From: an uncultured Chryseobacterium sp.
GTDB taxonomy: Bacteria; Bacteroidota; Bacteroidia; Flavobacteriales; Weeksellaceae
Assembly: GCA_913774355.1 (NCBI GenBank)
Contig: CAJYGB010000038.1
Location: forward strand, 62,001-126,000
DNA length: 64,000 bases
Reading direction: 5' to 3'
In this document: positions 25,287 through 33,480 of the stretch, piece after piece
Position numbering within the stretch: the stretch's first letter is position 1
Layout: every line of letters starts with the position of its first letter
The notes under the pieces: generated by a model
What the model was told of the DNA's origin: nothing
The model's input: only the letters and a program-made list of their open reading frames with translations
The model's database searches: none
Made by a program: the position numbers and the translations under genes

Positions 25287-26573
25287 TTAGAATAATTCTT
25301 TTCTGATGATGTTCTGGCTTCTTTCAGGGCCAACAGAAACCAGGTAGACGTTGATTCCTAAATATTTCTCGATGAACTCGATGTATTTCTGAGCGGTATC
25401 CGGAAGTTCGTCGTAGCTTCTTGCTTTGGTGATGTCTTCGTTCCAGCCCGGCAAATCCTGATAGATCGGCTCGTAGTTGTACAATTTTTCGGTAGAAGAA
25501 GTGAAATAATCGATGATTTTTCCGTCTTCCGTTTTGTAATGGGTAACCACTTTGAGGTTTTCGATACCGGTAAGGACGTCTAATTTGGTTATCACCAGGT
25601 TGTTGATTCCATTGATCATACAGGCATGTTTCAGAGAAACAAGGTCTAACCAGCCTGTTCTTCTCGGTCTTCCGGTTGTTGCTCCGAATTCACCACCGAT
25701 CTGTCTGATGCTCTCTCCTAATTCGTTATCCAATTCAGATGGGAACGGTCCGTTTCCTACTCTTGTACAGTAAGCTTTGGCCACCCCGATCAGGTTCTGA
25801 AGGGAAGTCGGTGGCACCCCTGCTCCGGTACAAACTCCTCCGGTAGAAGGTGAAGAGGATGTTACGTACGGATAGGTTCCGAAATCGATGTCCAGCATCA
25901 AAGCCTGCGCGCCTTCAAACAAGACGTTTTTCCCGTCTCTGATGGCTTCGTTCAGTTCCAGTTCGGTATCCACGATCCTGTCCTGAAGCTGTTTTCCGAT
26001 TTCCAGGTATTCGTTGTAGATTTCCTCAACGTCCAAAGTCGGTTTTCCGAAATATTTCTCGAAAAGAGAATTTTTGATTTTTAAGTTTTTCTCGATTTTG
26101 TCTCTTAAGATCTCCGGGTTCAGAAGGTCGATCATTCTGATGCCCACTCTGGCGATCTTGTCTTCGTAGCAAGGTCCGATCCCTTTTTTGGTCGTTCCGA
26201 TCTGCGTTCCGCCGTGCTCTTCCTCACGGTAGGTATCCAACAGGATGTGATACGGCATGATGACATGCGCTCTTCTGCTGATGAAAATATGATCCGTTCT
26301 CAAGCCTTTGCTTTCGATCTGGTTCACCTCCTTAATGAAAGATTTAGGGTTTACCACCACGCCGTTGGCAATGATGCACTTCCCTTTGCACTGAAGAACT
26401 CCCGACGGAAGAAGGTGCAATACGAATTTCTCTTCACCCACATACACCGTGTGACCTGCATTGTCGCCTCCCTGGAAGCGCACCACATAGTCCGATTTTG
26501 CCGATAAAACATCCGTGATTTTTCCTTTCCCTTCATCTCCGTACTGAAGACCTACAACTACGTAAGTTGACAT
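25287..26573 (-). CDS. purA: Adenylosuccinate synthetase
   Basis: 428 residues, the standard length. The GTP/IMP site GDEGKGK is at 12-18, and NAGHTV (38-43) supplies the catalytic His. Further family blocks are GTTKKGIGPCYEDK and TTGRPRRTGWLD. It joins aspartate to IMP in the first AMP-specific step. It is monocistronic, with a full promoter upstream and a terminator downstream. I saw no purine riboswitch-like leader. Confidence 0.97.
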   Translation of the reverse strand: MSTYVVVGLQYGDEGKGKITDVLSAKSDYVVRFQGGDNAGHTVYVGEEKFVLHLLPSGVLQCKGKCIIANGVVVNPKSFIKEVNQIESKGLRTDHIFISRRAHVIMPYHILLDTYREEEHGGTQIGTTKKGIGPCYEDKIARVGIRMIDLLNPEILRDKIEKNLKIKNSLFEKYFGKPTLDVEEIYNEYLEIGKQLQDRIVDTELELNEAIRDGKNVLFEGAQALMLDIDFGTYPYVTSSSPSTGGVCTGAGVPPTSLQNLIGVAKAYCTRVGNGPFPSELDNELGESIRQIGGEFGATTGRPRRTGWLDLVSLKHACMINGINNLVITKLDVLTGIENLKVVTHYKTEDGKIIDYFTSSTEKLYNYEPIYQDLPGWNEDITKARSYDELPDTAQKYIEFIEKYLGINVYLVSVGPERSQNIIRKELF

Positions 26574-26598
26574 ATTTTACTTTTATTTTAGATTCATG

Positions 26599-26630
26599 CA
26601 AAATTACTTTTAAAAAATTGGGTGGGCAAA
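26599..26630 (-). promoter_or_regulatory. Promoter of purA
   Basis: On the minus strand, TTTG (26627-26630), 20 bp, then TAATTTTG (26599-26606), about 26 bp before the ATG. This fits the Bacteroidota -33/-7 consensus. Confidence 0.65.
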
Positions 26631-26742
26631 TTTGAGGGGGAATTTATTTTGGGGATGGGTGGGAAATCATATATTTAATAAATTTTACTCACAATTCTAT
26701 ATATTTACAAAAACAAAAACCAATTAGCAGGAGTATTTTAAA

Positions 26743-27420
26743 ATGAACCATGAAATAATTAACCAAATTAATTCCCATGTTGATAACTTCAGATTGTATT
26801 TTAAGGGTGATTATCTGTTTTTACCCACCGCTGACCTAAAAGAAATAGAAAGATTTGAAAAGAGGTTTTCAATTAAAATTCCTGATGATTTCAAATGGTT
26901 CTTGTTAAATATTGCGAATGGAATTATAAATACCGAGTCGCATGACTTTAATGTTCTGGATAAAATAAACTTTTCAAATTATTACTATGAAGAAAATGAA
27001 TTCAATCCATCATTACCTTTCAGACTCAATAATGAATTTAACTTCAATACTGATGAATATGAAGATTTTATTAATGGAACAATCCATTTAGCCGGATATG
27101 GCTGTGGCTGTTATTCCTTTCTTGTTGTAAATGGCAAAGAATATGGAAACGTGTGGATTGACAATTATGCATCGAATTCTGAAGTTACTCCAGAAAAAAA
27201 TGAAAAAAAAGACAGGCTTCATTTTCATGACTGGCTTGCAAAAGAAATAAATTTTATGATTTCCCAAAAAGAAGAATCAAAAAAATTCAGACAAAAACAA
27301 TATCAGAAACAAAAAGAGGAAGTGCAGAAACACTATTTAAATATGAAAAATGTATTTGAGGCAATTTCTCCTCAACCATCACTGTCTGTTTTAGAAAGAA
27401 TTAAAAAGATTTTCAAATAA
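26743..27420 (+). CDS. SMI1/KNR4-family protein, probable immunity protein
   Basis: 225 residues. The region 26-150 fits the SMI1/KNR4 (SUKH) superfamily: LKEIERFEKRFSIKIPDDFKWFLLNIANG, the hallmark of a helix ending in a Pro-x-D/E-Y/F-K turn, then a Gly-rich loop (HLAGYGCGCYSFLVVNG) and YGNVWIDNYAS. A charged, coiled tail follows (168-205). SUKH proteins commonly neutralise polymorphic toxins. No toxin gene lies beside it, so it looks like an orphan immunity gene. It is AT-rich and sits between purA and another immunity-like gene. Confidence 0.75.
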   Translation: MNHEIINQINSHVDNFRLYFKGDYLFLPTADLKEIERFEKRFSIKIPDDFKWFLLNIANGIINTESHDFNVLDKINFSNYYYEENEFNPSLPFRLNNEFNFNTDEYEDFINGTIHLAGYGCGCYSFLVVNGKEYGNVWIDNYASNSEVTPEKNEKKDRLHFHDWLAKEINFMISQKEESKKFRQKQYQKQKEEVQKHYLNMKNVFEAISPQPSLSVLERIKKIFK

Positions 27421-27525
27421 TATATTTACAGAATTTGACCGGAAATTTACTATTCTATGATCTTTAGAGTTTACGGAGAATTTATTCCTAAATAACTTCA
27501 ACAAATAACACTTCAAATAAATAAA

Positions 27526-28143
27526 ATGCAAGAAAACCTAAAAGACGAATATCTAAAGATAGCAAAAGAGTATCTTTTAAATAAATATGGAGATATTGTT
27601 CAAATATTCGAAGATGAGATACGGGAAACTGATGACACATTTTGTTTCCATTATCAATCTAAAAAGTTTTTTGAAACCTTAAGATTTGAGGACCAATTTG
27701 TAGGACAAGGTCCTTTATTTATTTTAAAAGGGAGTAAACGGATAATTTCATATGGAAGTGCAACAGGAGAAAAAGAGGGTATTATCCATATAATTAATCA
27801 ATTACATAAAGAAAGATTAATAAGGGTTTATTATAAAGAATATGATATATGGGATGGAAAGTATGATTTAATAATTAATAAAGTTGAAGATGAAATGGTC
27901 TGTGAAGAATTAATTATTGAAAACATAGCAAATATTTTGCTAAAACATAGAATATGGAAAGCTGATCAATATGACACTTATAATCCAAAGTCTTATTACT
28001 ATACTGAACAAGAAATAAAAGAAACTCTAATAAAATCTCCATTAGTATTAAAGAGACATTTTTGCGAAAACTTAGAAAATCTTCTTTTTGATATTATCAA
28101 TAAAGATATGTATCTTGATTGGACATTATCAGAGGTTAAATAA
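27526..28143 (+). CDS. Hypothetical protein, possible Imm35/YrhB-type immunity protein
   Basis: 205 residues, no signal or membrane segment. The N-terminal half (35-90) has FCFHYQSKKFFET, then GQGPLFILKGSKRIISYG, which resembles the pattern of the YrhB/Imm35 immunity family (W/F-x-F-x-Y-x-S, then GNGP). The C-terminal half (100-205) is Ile/Glu/Lys-rich and not recognised. It is 105 bp downstream of the SUKH gene on the same strand. The immunity role is inference from that resemblance and the neighbour. Confidence 0.5.
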   Translation: MQENLKDEYLKIAKEYLLNKYGDIVQIFEDEIRETDDTFCFHYQSKKFFETLRFEDQFVGQGPLFILKGSKRIISYGSATGEKEGIIHIINQLHKERLIRVYYKEYDIWDGKYDLIINKVEDEMVCEELIIENIANILLKHRIWKADQYDTYNPKSYYYTEQEIKETLIKSPLVLKRHFCENLENLLFDIINKDMYLDWTLSEVK

Positions 28144-28255
28144 TTATTACTCCTGCATAAACCTTCAATATAGATACCTGTAGAAATCCATCATTGCAAT
28201 CTCCTCTAAAACACCGTATCATGAAAAATCAAAGCAATATTCCAAACTAGTTTTT

Positions 28256-28381
28256 ATAAAATCCAAAACGATTTACAAAAAATCAGATTTAATCAATGAA
28301 TTGAAGAGAGGTGAAAAATCAGGATTCATTACGAATTTCGACCGTTAAAAATCTTTGAAGACACTTCATCAAAAATATTAA
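28256..28381 (+). pseudogene. ParD-type antitoxin C-terminal remnant
   Basis: One frame reads KKSDLINELKRGEKSGFITN then FDR, a stop TAA (28346-28348), and continues KSLKTLHQKY to TAA (28379-28381). This is the C-terminal toxin-binding tail seen in ParD antitoxins of Bacteroidota (ESGF...NFD...LHKKY), interrupted by one nonsense codon. The N-terminal ribbon-helix-helix is not found upstream, and no ParE gene follows. It should be inactive. Confidence 0.6.
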
Positions 28382-28397
28382 GTTGGCTCAGTATAAA

Positions 28398-28480
28398 GTT
28401 TGTCATTCAATAGGAATCCAGACGCGAATCTTTCAAAAATTTCTCTAATACTAAGTCGAGATTCCTACGGAATGACAAAC
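28398..28480. repeat. Imperfect inverted repeat, 21 bp arms
   Basis: The left arm (28398-28418) and right arm (28460-28480) match in 19 of 21 positions around a ~41 bp centre. The arms have the form GTTTGTCATTCnnTAGGAATC. It lies between the ParD relic and the ABC-F stop codon. Confidence 0.65.
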
Positions 28481-28501
28481 AAAATGGGTATTTTATTATT
28501 C

Positions 28502-30091
28502 CTACTTCAACACAACTTCACCACTAGCTCCAACCTCCTCCAGAAACACCGCGTCATGCGAAATTACCACCAAAGTTCCCTGGTAATCTTTAATGGAATT
28601 CGTCAGAATTTCCACGTTTTGGAGATCTAAATTATTCGTCGGTTCATCGAGGATGATCAGGTCGGGAGCTTTTTGACTGATGGAGAGCCCGCACAGCAGG
28701 AGACGCAGACGTTCCCCGCCGCTCAGCACGCCGCACTTTTTATCCCAGGTATCCTTTCCGAAAAGAAATCTTGCCAGTAAGGTCTTTATTTCAGACTCCG
28801 GCATTGCCAGGTCGTTGAACTGCTGGACAAACTCATAAACCATCATTGTCCTATCGATTAGAGAATATTCCTGGTCGATGCAGATCCATTGAAACTCTGA
28901 TCTTGCAATTTTCCCGGCGGAAGGCTGAAGATCACCTAGCAACAGCTTAATCAATGTTGTTTTCCCCGAACCGTTCCGGCCTGTAATAGCGATCCGGTCA
29001 CCACTCCGGATTTCCAGACTGAGGTTTTCTTTCCAAAGATTGATTTCATCATATGCATAATTAATCTCCTCTGCCGAAATCAGGAGTTTTCCCGAATGAA
29101 TACCCGAATCATTAAAATTTACTTTCATCTGATCCGAATTTCTCACAGATGAACGCAGCTCCCGTAAATCACCGGAAATGGTATTGATCTTTTCTGCATG
29201 CACGGCTTTCAGCTTAGAAGAATTATTCTCTGCTTTGTTCCGCATCGTATTCATCATGATCCGGGCCACGCCCGATTTTTCCTGCTTGCTCTTCCCTCTC
29301 GCGTCGAGTTTCTGCTTCCTTTCCAACGTTTCGCGTTCTTTTTCCCTTGCTTTTTTCAGGGTCCGTTCTTTAGAATGGATGTCGTTTTGCAACGCCTCAT
29401 TTTCAATTTCCTTTTGTGCGGCATAAAAATCATAATTCCCGCCGTAAGTTGAAATTCCCTGATTGCTCAGTTCATAAGTCGTATCCGCCAGATTCAGCAA
29501 AGTGCGGTCGTGGCTGACGATCAACACGGTTGCTTTTGTTTTTCCGATAAAATCATACAGCAGGTTCCGCCCTTCAAGATCCAGATGGTTGGTCGGTTCG
29601 TCGAGCAGGATAACCTCCGGCTGGTGAATCATCATTCCGGCGAGGAAGACTTTCGTTTTCTGTCCGCCGCTCAGACTGGCGAGTTTTTGGGTGAATTCCA
29701 GGCTGTTGAGTTTCCAGTATTGCAAAGCCTGCCGGGAACGTTCTTCGATGTCCCAATCGTCATTCAATGTTTCAAAATAATTATCATCCACTTCCCCATT
29801 GGTAATTTTGTGAAGAGCTTCAAGTTTCTGATCGATTTTCAGGCATTCGGCGACGGTAAGGTCATCAAAATTCCCGAACATCTGCGGAACATAAAACAAC
29901 CCGCCGTGAACGGTTATGTTTCCTGCCTGAGGTTCAATTTGTTTCGCCAATATTCTGAGCAGAGTAGATTTTCCCGTGCCGTTGCTGCCGACCAGGGCTG
30001 ACTTCGAGTTTGAAGGGATCGTTAAATCAATAGAATTAAAAAGCAGGTCTCCCGCCGGAAACCCAAAGGATATATAGTGTAGAAAAATCAT
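28502..30091 (-). CDS. ABC-F family ATP-binding protein
   Basis: 529 residues with two ABC domains and no membrane segment. Domain 1 has Walker A GSNGTGKST (35-43), signature LSGGQ (140-144) and Walker B VILLDEP (160-166). The basic, Lys/Arg/Glu-rich linker (about 225-300) follows, then domain 2 with GRNGSGKTT, signature LSGGERLRL and LIILDEPTNNLDL. ABC-F proteins act on the ribosome E-site, either in translation control or antibiotic protection. Which role applies here is not readable. It is monocistronic. Confidence 0.9.
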   Translation of the reverse strand: MIFLHYISFGFPAGDLLFNSIDLTIPSNSKSALVGSNGTGKSTLLRILAKQIEPQAGNITVHGGLFYVPQMFGNFDDLTVAECLKIDQKLEALHKITNGEVDDNYFETLNDDWDIEERSRQALQYWKLNSLEFTQKLASLSGGQKTKVFLAGMMIHQPEVILLDEPTNHLDLEGRNLLYDFIGKTKATVLIVSHDRTLLNLADTTYELSNQGISTYGGNYDFYAAQKEIENEALQNDIHSKERTLKKAREKERETLERKQKLDARGKSKQEKSGVARIMMNTMRNKAENNSSKLKAVHAEKINTISGDLRELRSSVRNSDQMKVNFNDSGIHSGKLLISAEEINYAYDEINLWKENLSLEIRSGDRIAITGRNGSGKTTLIKLLLGDLQPSAGKIARSEFQWICIDQEYSLIDRTMMVYEFVQQFNDLAMPESEIKTLLARFLFGKDTWDKKCGVLSGGERLRLLLCGLSISQKAPDLIILDEPTNNLDLQNVEILTNSIKDYQGTLVVISHDAVFLEEVGASGEVVLK

Positions 30092-30299
30092 GATTTCTTT
30101 CTTTAAAAAGTTAAAACTGCAACAACCTATCCGGTTATTGTCGATTACATCGGAAAGAAATTAAATTCTACATGCTGATATTGATTGGTTTACGAACAAC
30201 AAAGTTAGGAATTTTTATTTATTTGAAAAATATCTGATTTTCATTATAAATTGGCCATTGACCATTCACTTGCGAAGCAAAATTAACTATTCACTCTAA

Positions 30300-30505
30300 G
30301 AGCCTGTGATAATTTACCTTTTATATTTTAACATTAAGAATTTAAGGTATTTTAGCTAAAAAATTCAATATGTCGGTTGCCTGGCGATATTCAATTAAAT
30401 CCATTGAAATCATCGTATTAAAGTGAAGAATAAACAAAGTTTATTTGATTCAGAAAATTAAGAGAAATGACGGAAAGTTTGATGAATTAAAATTTAAACG
30501 GACTC
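30300..30505. mobile_element. Possible MITE with ~18 bp imperfect inverted ends
   Basis: A 206 bp block whose ends read inward as GAGCCTGTGATAATTTA and GAGTCCGTTTAAATTTTA. Both ends are flanked by TAA (30297-30299 and 30506-30508), compatible with a 3 bp target duplication as made by IS5-type transposases. No coding content. The assignment is tentative. Confidence 0.3.
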
Positions 30506-31028
30506 TAAGACCACCCCGTCAAAAATTCTTTGAATTTTCACCACCCCTCCAACTTTCGGAAGGGAATTTCGGTTAAGGATATTGCTTCAGACTTTTGAAG
30601 GATATTTTTTTTGTTGGAACGCACAAAGTCGCAAATTAAATAAACATGATGCTTTAAGGCGCGAAGAATTCGACTGAGCCGAATTTTCATACCGTTAATT
30701 TCAACTAAAATCTGTGAGAGATTATATCTCCAGTCAGAAACAAACAATCCTGAGCATCCACAATTTTATCAAAGATGAGATCCTTGTAACTTATTACACG
30801 AAGCATTAAAAATATTTGCTGCTTTGCGCTTGCCAACGATTACCTGCAATATAACTAATCAACTTACATTGCTCTTATAAGTGTAACGGCTTTGTGAAAC
30901 TTACAGCATTAAGCATCAAAAGACCTCTGCGCGCTTTGTGTTCATAGAAGCTTTATGAATTTCACTATTCGCTTGCAGAGCAAAATTCATCTTTCACTAT
31001 TCATCATTCACCTTTCATCAAAAATCCT

Positions 31029-31036
31029 TAACTTTG
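31029..31036 (+). promoter_or_regulatory. -7 box of hpt
   Basis: TAACTTTG, exact TAnnTTTG match, 20 bp before the hpt ATG. Confidence 0.5.
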
Positions 31037-31055
31037 CTGCCTACTAAAAATTTTT

Positions 31056-31610
31056 ATGGAGAGTATTAAAGTTCACGACAAAACTTTTGTTCCTTATCTG
31101 GAGGATGCCGAAATTCAGGAGATTGTAAAAGCTACGGCTCTAAAGATTTATGAAGATTATAAGGATGAAGTTCCCGTTTTCATCGGGGTGCTGAACGGAG
31201 TGATCATGTTCTTTTCAGACCTGCTGAAACATTATCCGGGAGAGTGCGAGATTGCTTTCATCCAGATGAGTTCTTACGCAGGTACGGAATCTACGGGAAT
31301 CGTTTACCAGAAAATGGAACTGACGAAAGATGTCAAAGACCGCCACATCATTCTGGTAGAAGATATCGTAGATACGGGGAATACAGTAGAAAGCCTTTTC
31401 AAATATTTCAACGAAACTCAGCGTCCGAGATCTGTGAAGATCGCTTCTTTCTTGCTTAAACCTGAAGTGTATAAGAAGGATTTTAAACTGGATTATATTG
31501 GGAAGGAAATCCCGAATAAGTTTGTACTAGGCTACGGACTGGATTACGATGAACTGGGAAGAAACCTGCCGAACCTATACCAGTTGGAAGACGGACAGAT
31601 CAACCATTAA
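31056..31610 (+). CDS. hpt: Hypoxanthine phosphoribosyltransferase
   Basis: 184 residues, the usual length. The PRPP-binding signature ILVEDIVDTGNT is at 99-110, and the C-terminal hood has NKFVLGYGLDYDE. It salvages hypoxanthine and guanine to IMP and GMP. adk and obgE follow on the same strand, each separated by repeat-containing spacers (155 and 78 bp), so a shared transcript is possible. Confidence 0.95.
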   Translation: MESIKVHDKTFVPYLEDAEIQEIVKATALKIYEDYKDEVPVFIGVLNGVIMFFSDLLKHYPGECEIAFIQMSSYAGTESTGIVYQKMELTKDVKDRHIILVEDIVDTGNTVESLFKYFNETQRPRSVKIASFLLKPEVYKKDFKLDYIGKEIPNKFVLGYGLDYDELGRNLPNLYQLEDGQINH

Positions 31611-31765
31611 AAGGCTGTTGGCTAATAGCTAATGGCTTTTAGCTTAAAAAAGGTAAAATAAAGAAATAAATTTAATAATAACTTAAAAATGCTAAAGGCA
31701 AAAGCAAGTACGCTGACGGTAAAAGCCAGAAGCCAGTCGCCAGTCGCCGGAAGCCCTAAACCATT
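31611..31765. repeat. GGCTAATAGC-type intergenic repeat
   Basis: The spacer between hpt and adk is built from words such as GGCTGTTGGCTAATAGCTAA (31613) and AGCCAGTCGCCAGTCGCCGG (31731), related to the run at 25078-25175. Confidence 0.55.
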
Positions 31766-32347
31766 ATGATAAACATTGTTCTGTTTGGCCCTCCGGGAAG
31801 CGGAAAAGGTACGCAAGCGCAAAACTTGATCGAGAAATTCAATTTGAAGCAGATCTCAACCGGTGACCTTTTCAGATTCAACATGAAAAATGATACGGAA
31901 CTTGGGAAACTTGCCAAATCGTACATCGATAAAGGAGAACTGGTTCCGGATCAGGTAACGACAGATATGCTGATCGACGAGATCAGAAAGCCGACCGATG
32001 CCGCAGGATTTATTTTCGACGGGTATCCGAGAACGGCGGTTCAGACAGAAGCTCTCGAGAAAATCGTAAAAGAAGAGCTGAACGACGAGATCGACGTTTG
32101 CCTTTCTTTAGTGGTTGAAGATTCGATCCTGGAGGAAAGACTTCTGAAAAGAGGAGAAATCAGCGGAAGATCAGATGACAGCAATGTAGAGATCATCCGC
32201 AACAGAATAAAAGAATACTACGCGAAAACAGCAGAAGTTGCCGAGCTGTACAAGCAGCAGGGCAAATATGTAGAGATCAACGGTGTCGGAGACATTAACG
32301 AAATCTCTGAAAAGCTTTTCGCAGAAGTAGAAAAGTTTCAAAAATAA
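31766..32347 (+). CDS. adk: Adenylate kinase
   Basis: 193 residues, the short form without the zinc-type LID. The P-loop GPPGSGKGT is at 8-16, the AMP-binding STGDLFR near 36-42, and FDGYPRT near 87-93. It interconverts ATP + AMP and 2 ADP. It lies between hpt and obgE; adk next to obgE is a common flavobacterial pair. Confidence 0.97.
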   Translation: MINIVLFGPPGSGKGTQAQNLIEKFNLKQISTGDLFRFNMKNDTELGKLAKSYIDKGELVPDQVTTDMLIDEIRKPTDAAGFIFDGYPRTAVQTEALEKIVKEELNDEIDVCLSLVVEDSILEERLLKRGEISGRSDDSNVEIIRNRIKEYYAKTAEVAELYKQQGKYVEINGVGDINEISEKLFAEVEKFQK

Positions 32348-32425
32348 ATTTTTGATTCAAGGTTCAAAGTTCCAAATTCAAGGTTAAAACTTTGAACCTT
32401 CAACATAAAACCTTGAATTAAAATC
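32348..32425. repeat. AAGGTTCAAAGTTC-type intergenic repeat
   Basis: The adk-obgE spacer consists of TTCAAGGTTCAAAGTTCCAA, then a partly inverted echo AAAACTTTGAACCTTCAAC. It could form a hairpin of about 14 bp (AGGTTCAAAGTT / AACTTTGAACCT). Confidence 0.6.
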
Positions 32426-33409
32426 ATGTCAAATTTTGTAGATTACGTAAAAATCCATTGTAAAAGCGGACACGGAGGAGCAGGTTCTGCGCATCTCCGC
32501 CGTGAAAAATATATTCCCAAGGGCGGACCGGACGGAGGTGACGGAGGTCGTGGCGGCCACGTTATCATGAAAGGGAATGCCAACGAATGGACTTTACTTC
32601 CGCTGCGTTATACCCGTCACGTGAAGGCGGAGCGCGGGGAGAACGGAGGAAAAAACCAGCTTACCGGAGCTTACGGAGCCGATGTATACATCGAAGTTCC
32701 GATCGGAACCATTGCCAAAAATGAAGACGGCGAAATTATCGGGGAAATCCTTGAAGACGGCCAGGAAATTATCCTGATGGAAGGCGGAATGGGCGGAAAA
32801 GGAAATGAGCATTTCAAATCGTCCACCAACCAGACCCCAAGATTTGCACAACCGGGAATGGACGGACAGGAAGGCTATGTGGTTTTCGAGCTTAAAATCC
32901 TTGCCGATGTAGGATTGGTAGGATTCCCGAATGCAGGAAAATCTACGCTCCTATCTTCAGTTTCTGCGGCAAAACCGAAAATTGCAGATTACGCATTTAC
33001 CACTTTAACGCCAAACTTAGGAATTGTGGATTACCGGAATTACAAATCTTTCGTAATGGCCGATATTCCGGGAATCATCGAAGGAGCTGCGGAAGGTAAA
33101 GGCTTAGGTCACCGTTTCTTAAGACATATTGAAAGAAATTCCATCCTGTTGTTTTTAATTCCTGCCGATTCCGAGGATCATTTTCAGGAGTTTAAAATCC
33201 TTGAAAACGAATTGAAGGAATACAATCCTGAACTTCTGGATAAAGATTTCATTGTTTCGGTTTCAAAATCCGATCTTCTGGATGAGGAACTGAAAAAAGA
33301 AATCGCCGCTGAATTCCCTGAAAACAAACAGCCGTTGTTTTTCTCCGGTGTTACCGGCGAAGGACTGATGGAACTGAAAGATGCGATCTGGAAGCAATTG
33401 CATGGATAG
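32426..33409 (+). CDS. obgE: GTPase ObgE/CgtA
   Basis: 327 residues. The N-terminal Obg domain (1-158) is Gly-rich with GGDGGRGGHV and the conserved GGKGNEHFKSSTNQTPRFA. The G domain follows, with G1 GFPNAGKST (166-174), G3 DIPGII, and G4 VSKSDL. No C-terminal OCT extension is present. It is an essential GTPase in 50S ribosome assembly. A strong hairpin follows the stop. Confidence 0.97.
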   Translation: MSNFVDYVKIHCKSGHGGAGSAHLRREKYIPKGGPDGGDGGRGGHVIMKGNANEWTLLPLRYTRHVKAERGENGGKNQLTGAYGADVYIEVPIGTIAKNEDGEIIGEILEDGQEIILMEGGMGGKGNEHFKSSTNQTPRFAQPGMDGQEGYVVFELKILADVGLVGFPNAGKSTLLSSVSAAKPKIADYAFTTLTPNLGIVDYRNYKSFVMADIPGIIEGAAEGKGLGHRFLRHIERNSILLFLIPADSEDHFQEFKILENELKEYNPELLDKDFIVSVSKSDLLDEELKKEIAAEFPENKQPLFFSGVTGEGLMELKDAIWKQLHG

Positions 33410-33422
33410 AAGCTTGTTAACA

Positions 33423-33468
33423 GATAAATAGAAAGGAGAAACATCACTGTTTCTCCTTTCTATTTATC
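33423..33468. terminator. Bidirectional terminator, 21 bp perfect stem
   Basis: Arms 33423-33443 and 33448-33468 are exact reverse complements with a 4 nt loop (TCAC). It lies between the obgE stop (33409) and the stop of the convergent gene (33481). Confidence 0.8.
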
Positions 33469-33480
33469 ATTTTTTTAGAA

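Larger units (their letters stand above)
30092..31055. other. Long intergenic region of dispersed repeats
   Basis: No convincing gene in 960 bp. It holds a GAATGGTCAATGGCC/GCAAAATT-type repeat (30252-30297), a possible MITE (30300-30505), a stretch beginning CCACCCCGTCAAAAATTCTT (30511), an AAGTGTAACGGCTTTGTGAAA block (30889-30909) that recurs at 51585-51612, and another GCAAAATTCAT repeat (30957-31021). A 69-codon minus frame at 30538-30747 is probably a chance opening in this repeat DNA. Confidence 0.6.

Noticed and set aside
29510..30001. 163-codon plus-strand frame
   Set aside because: Antisense to the first ATPase domain of the ABC-F gene.
30538..30747. 69-codon minus-strand ORF as a small gene
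   Set aside because: It sits in dispersed repeat DNA, has no motif and no promoter box.
32348..32425. Hairpin in adk-obgE spacer as a terminator
   Set aside because: It lacks a clear T-run and belongs to a dispersed repeat style, so it is listed as a repeat.
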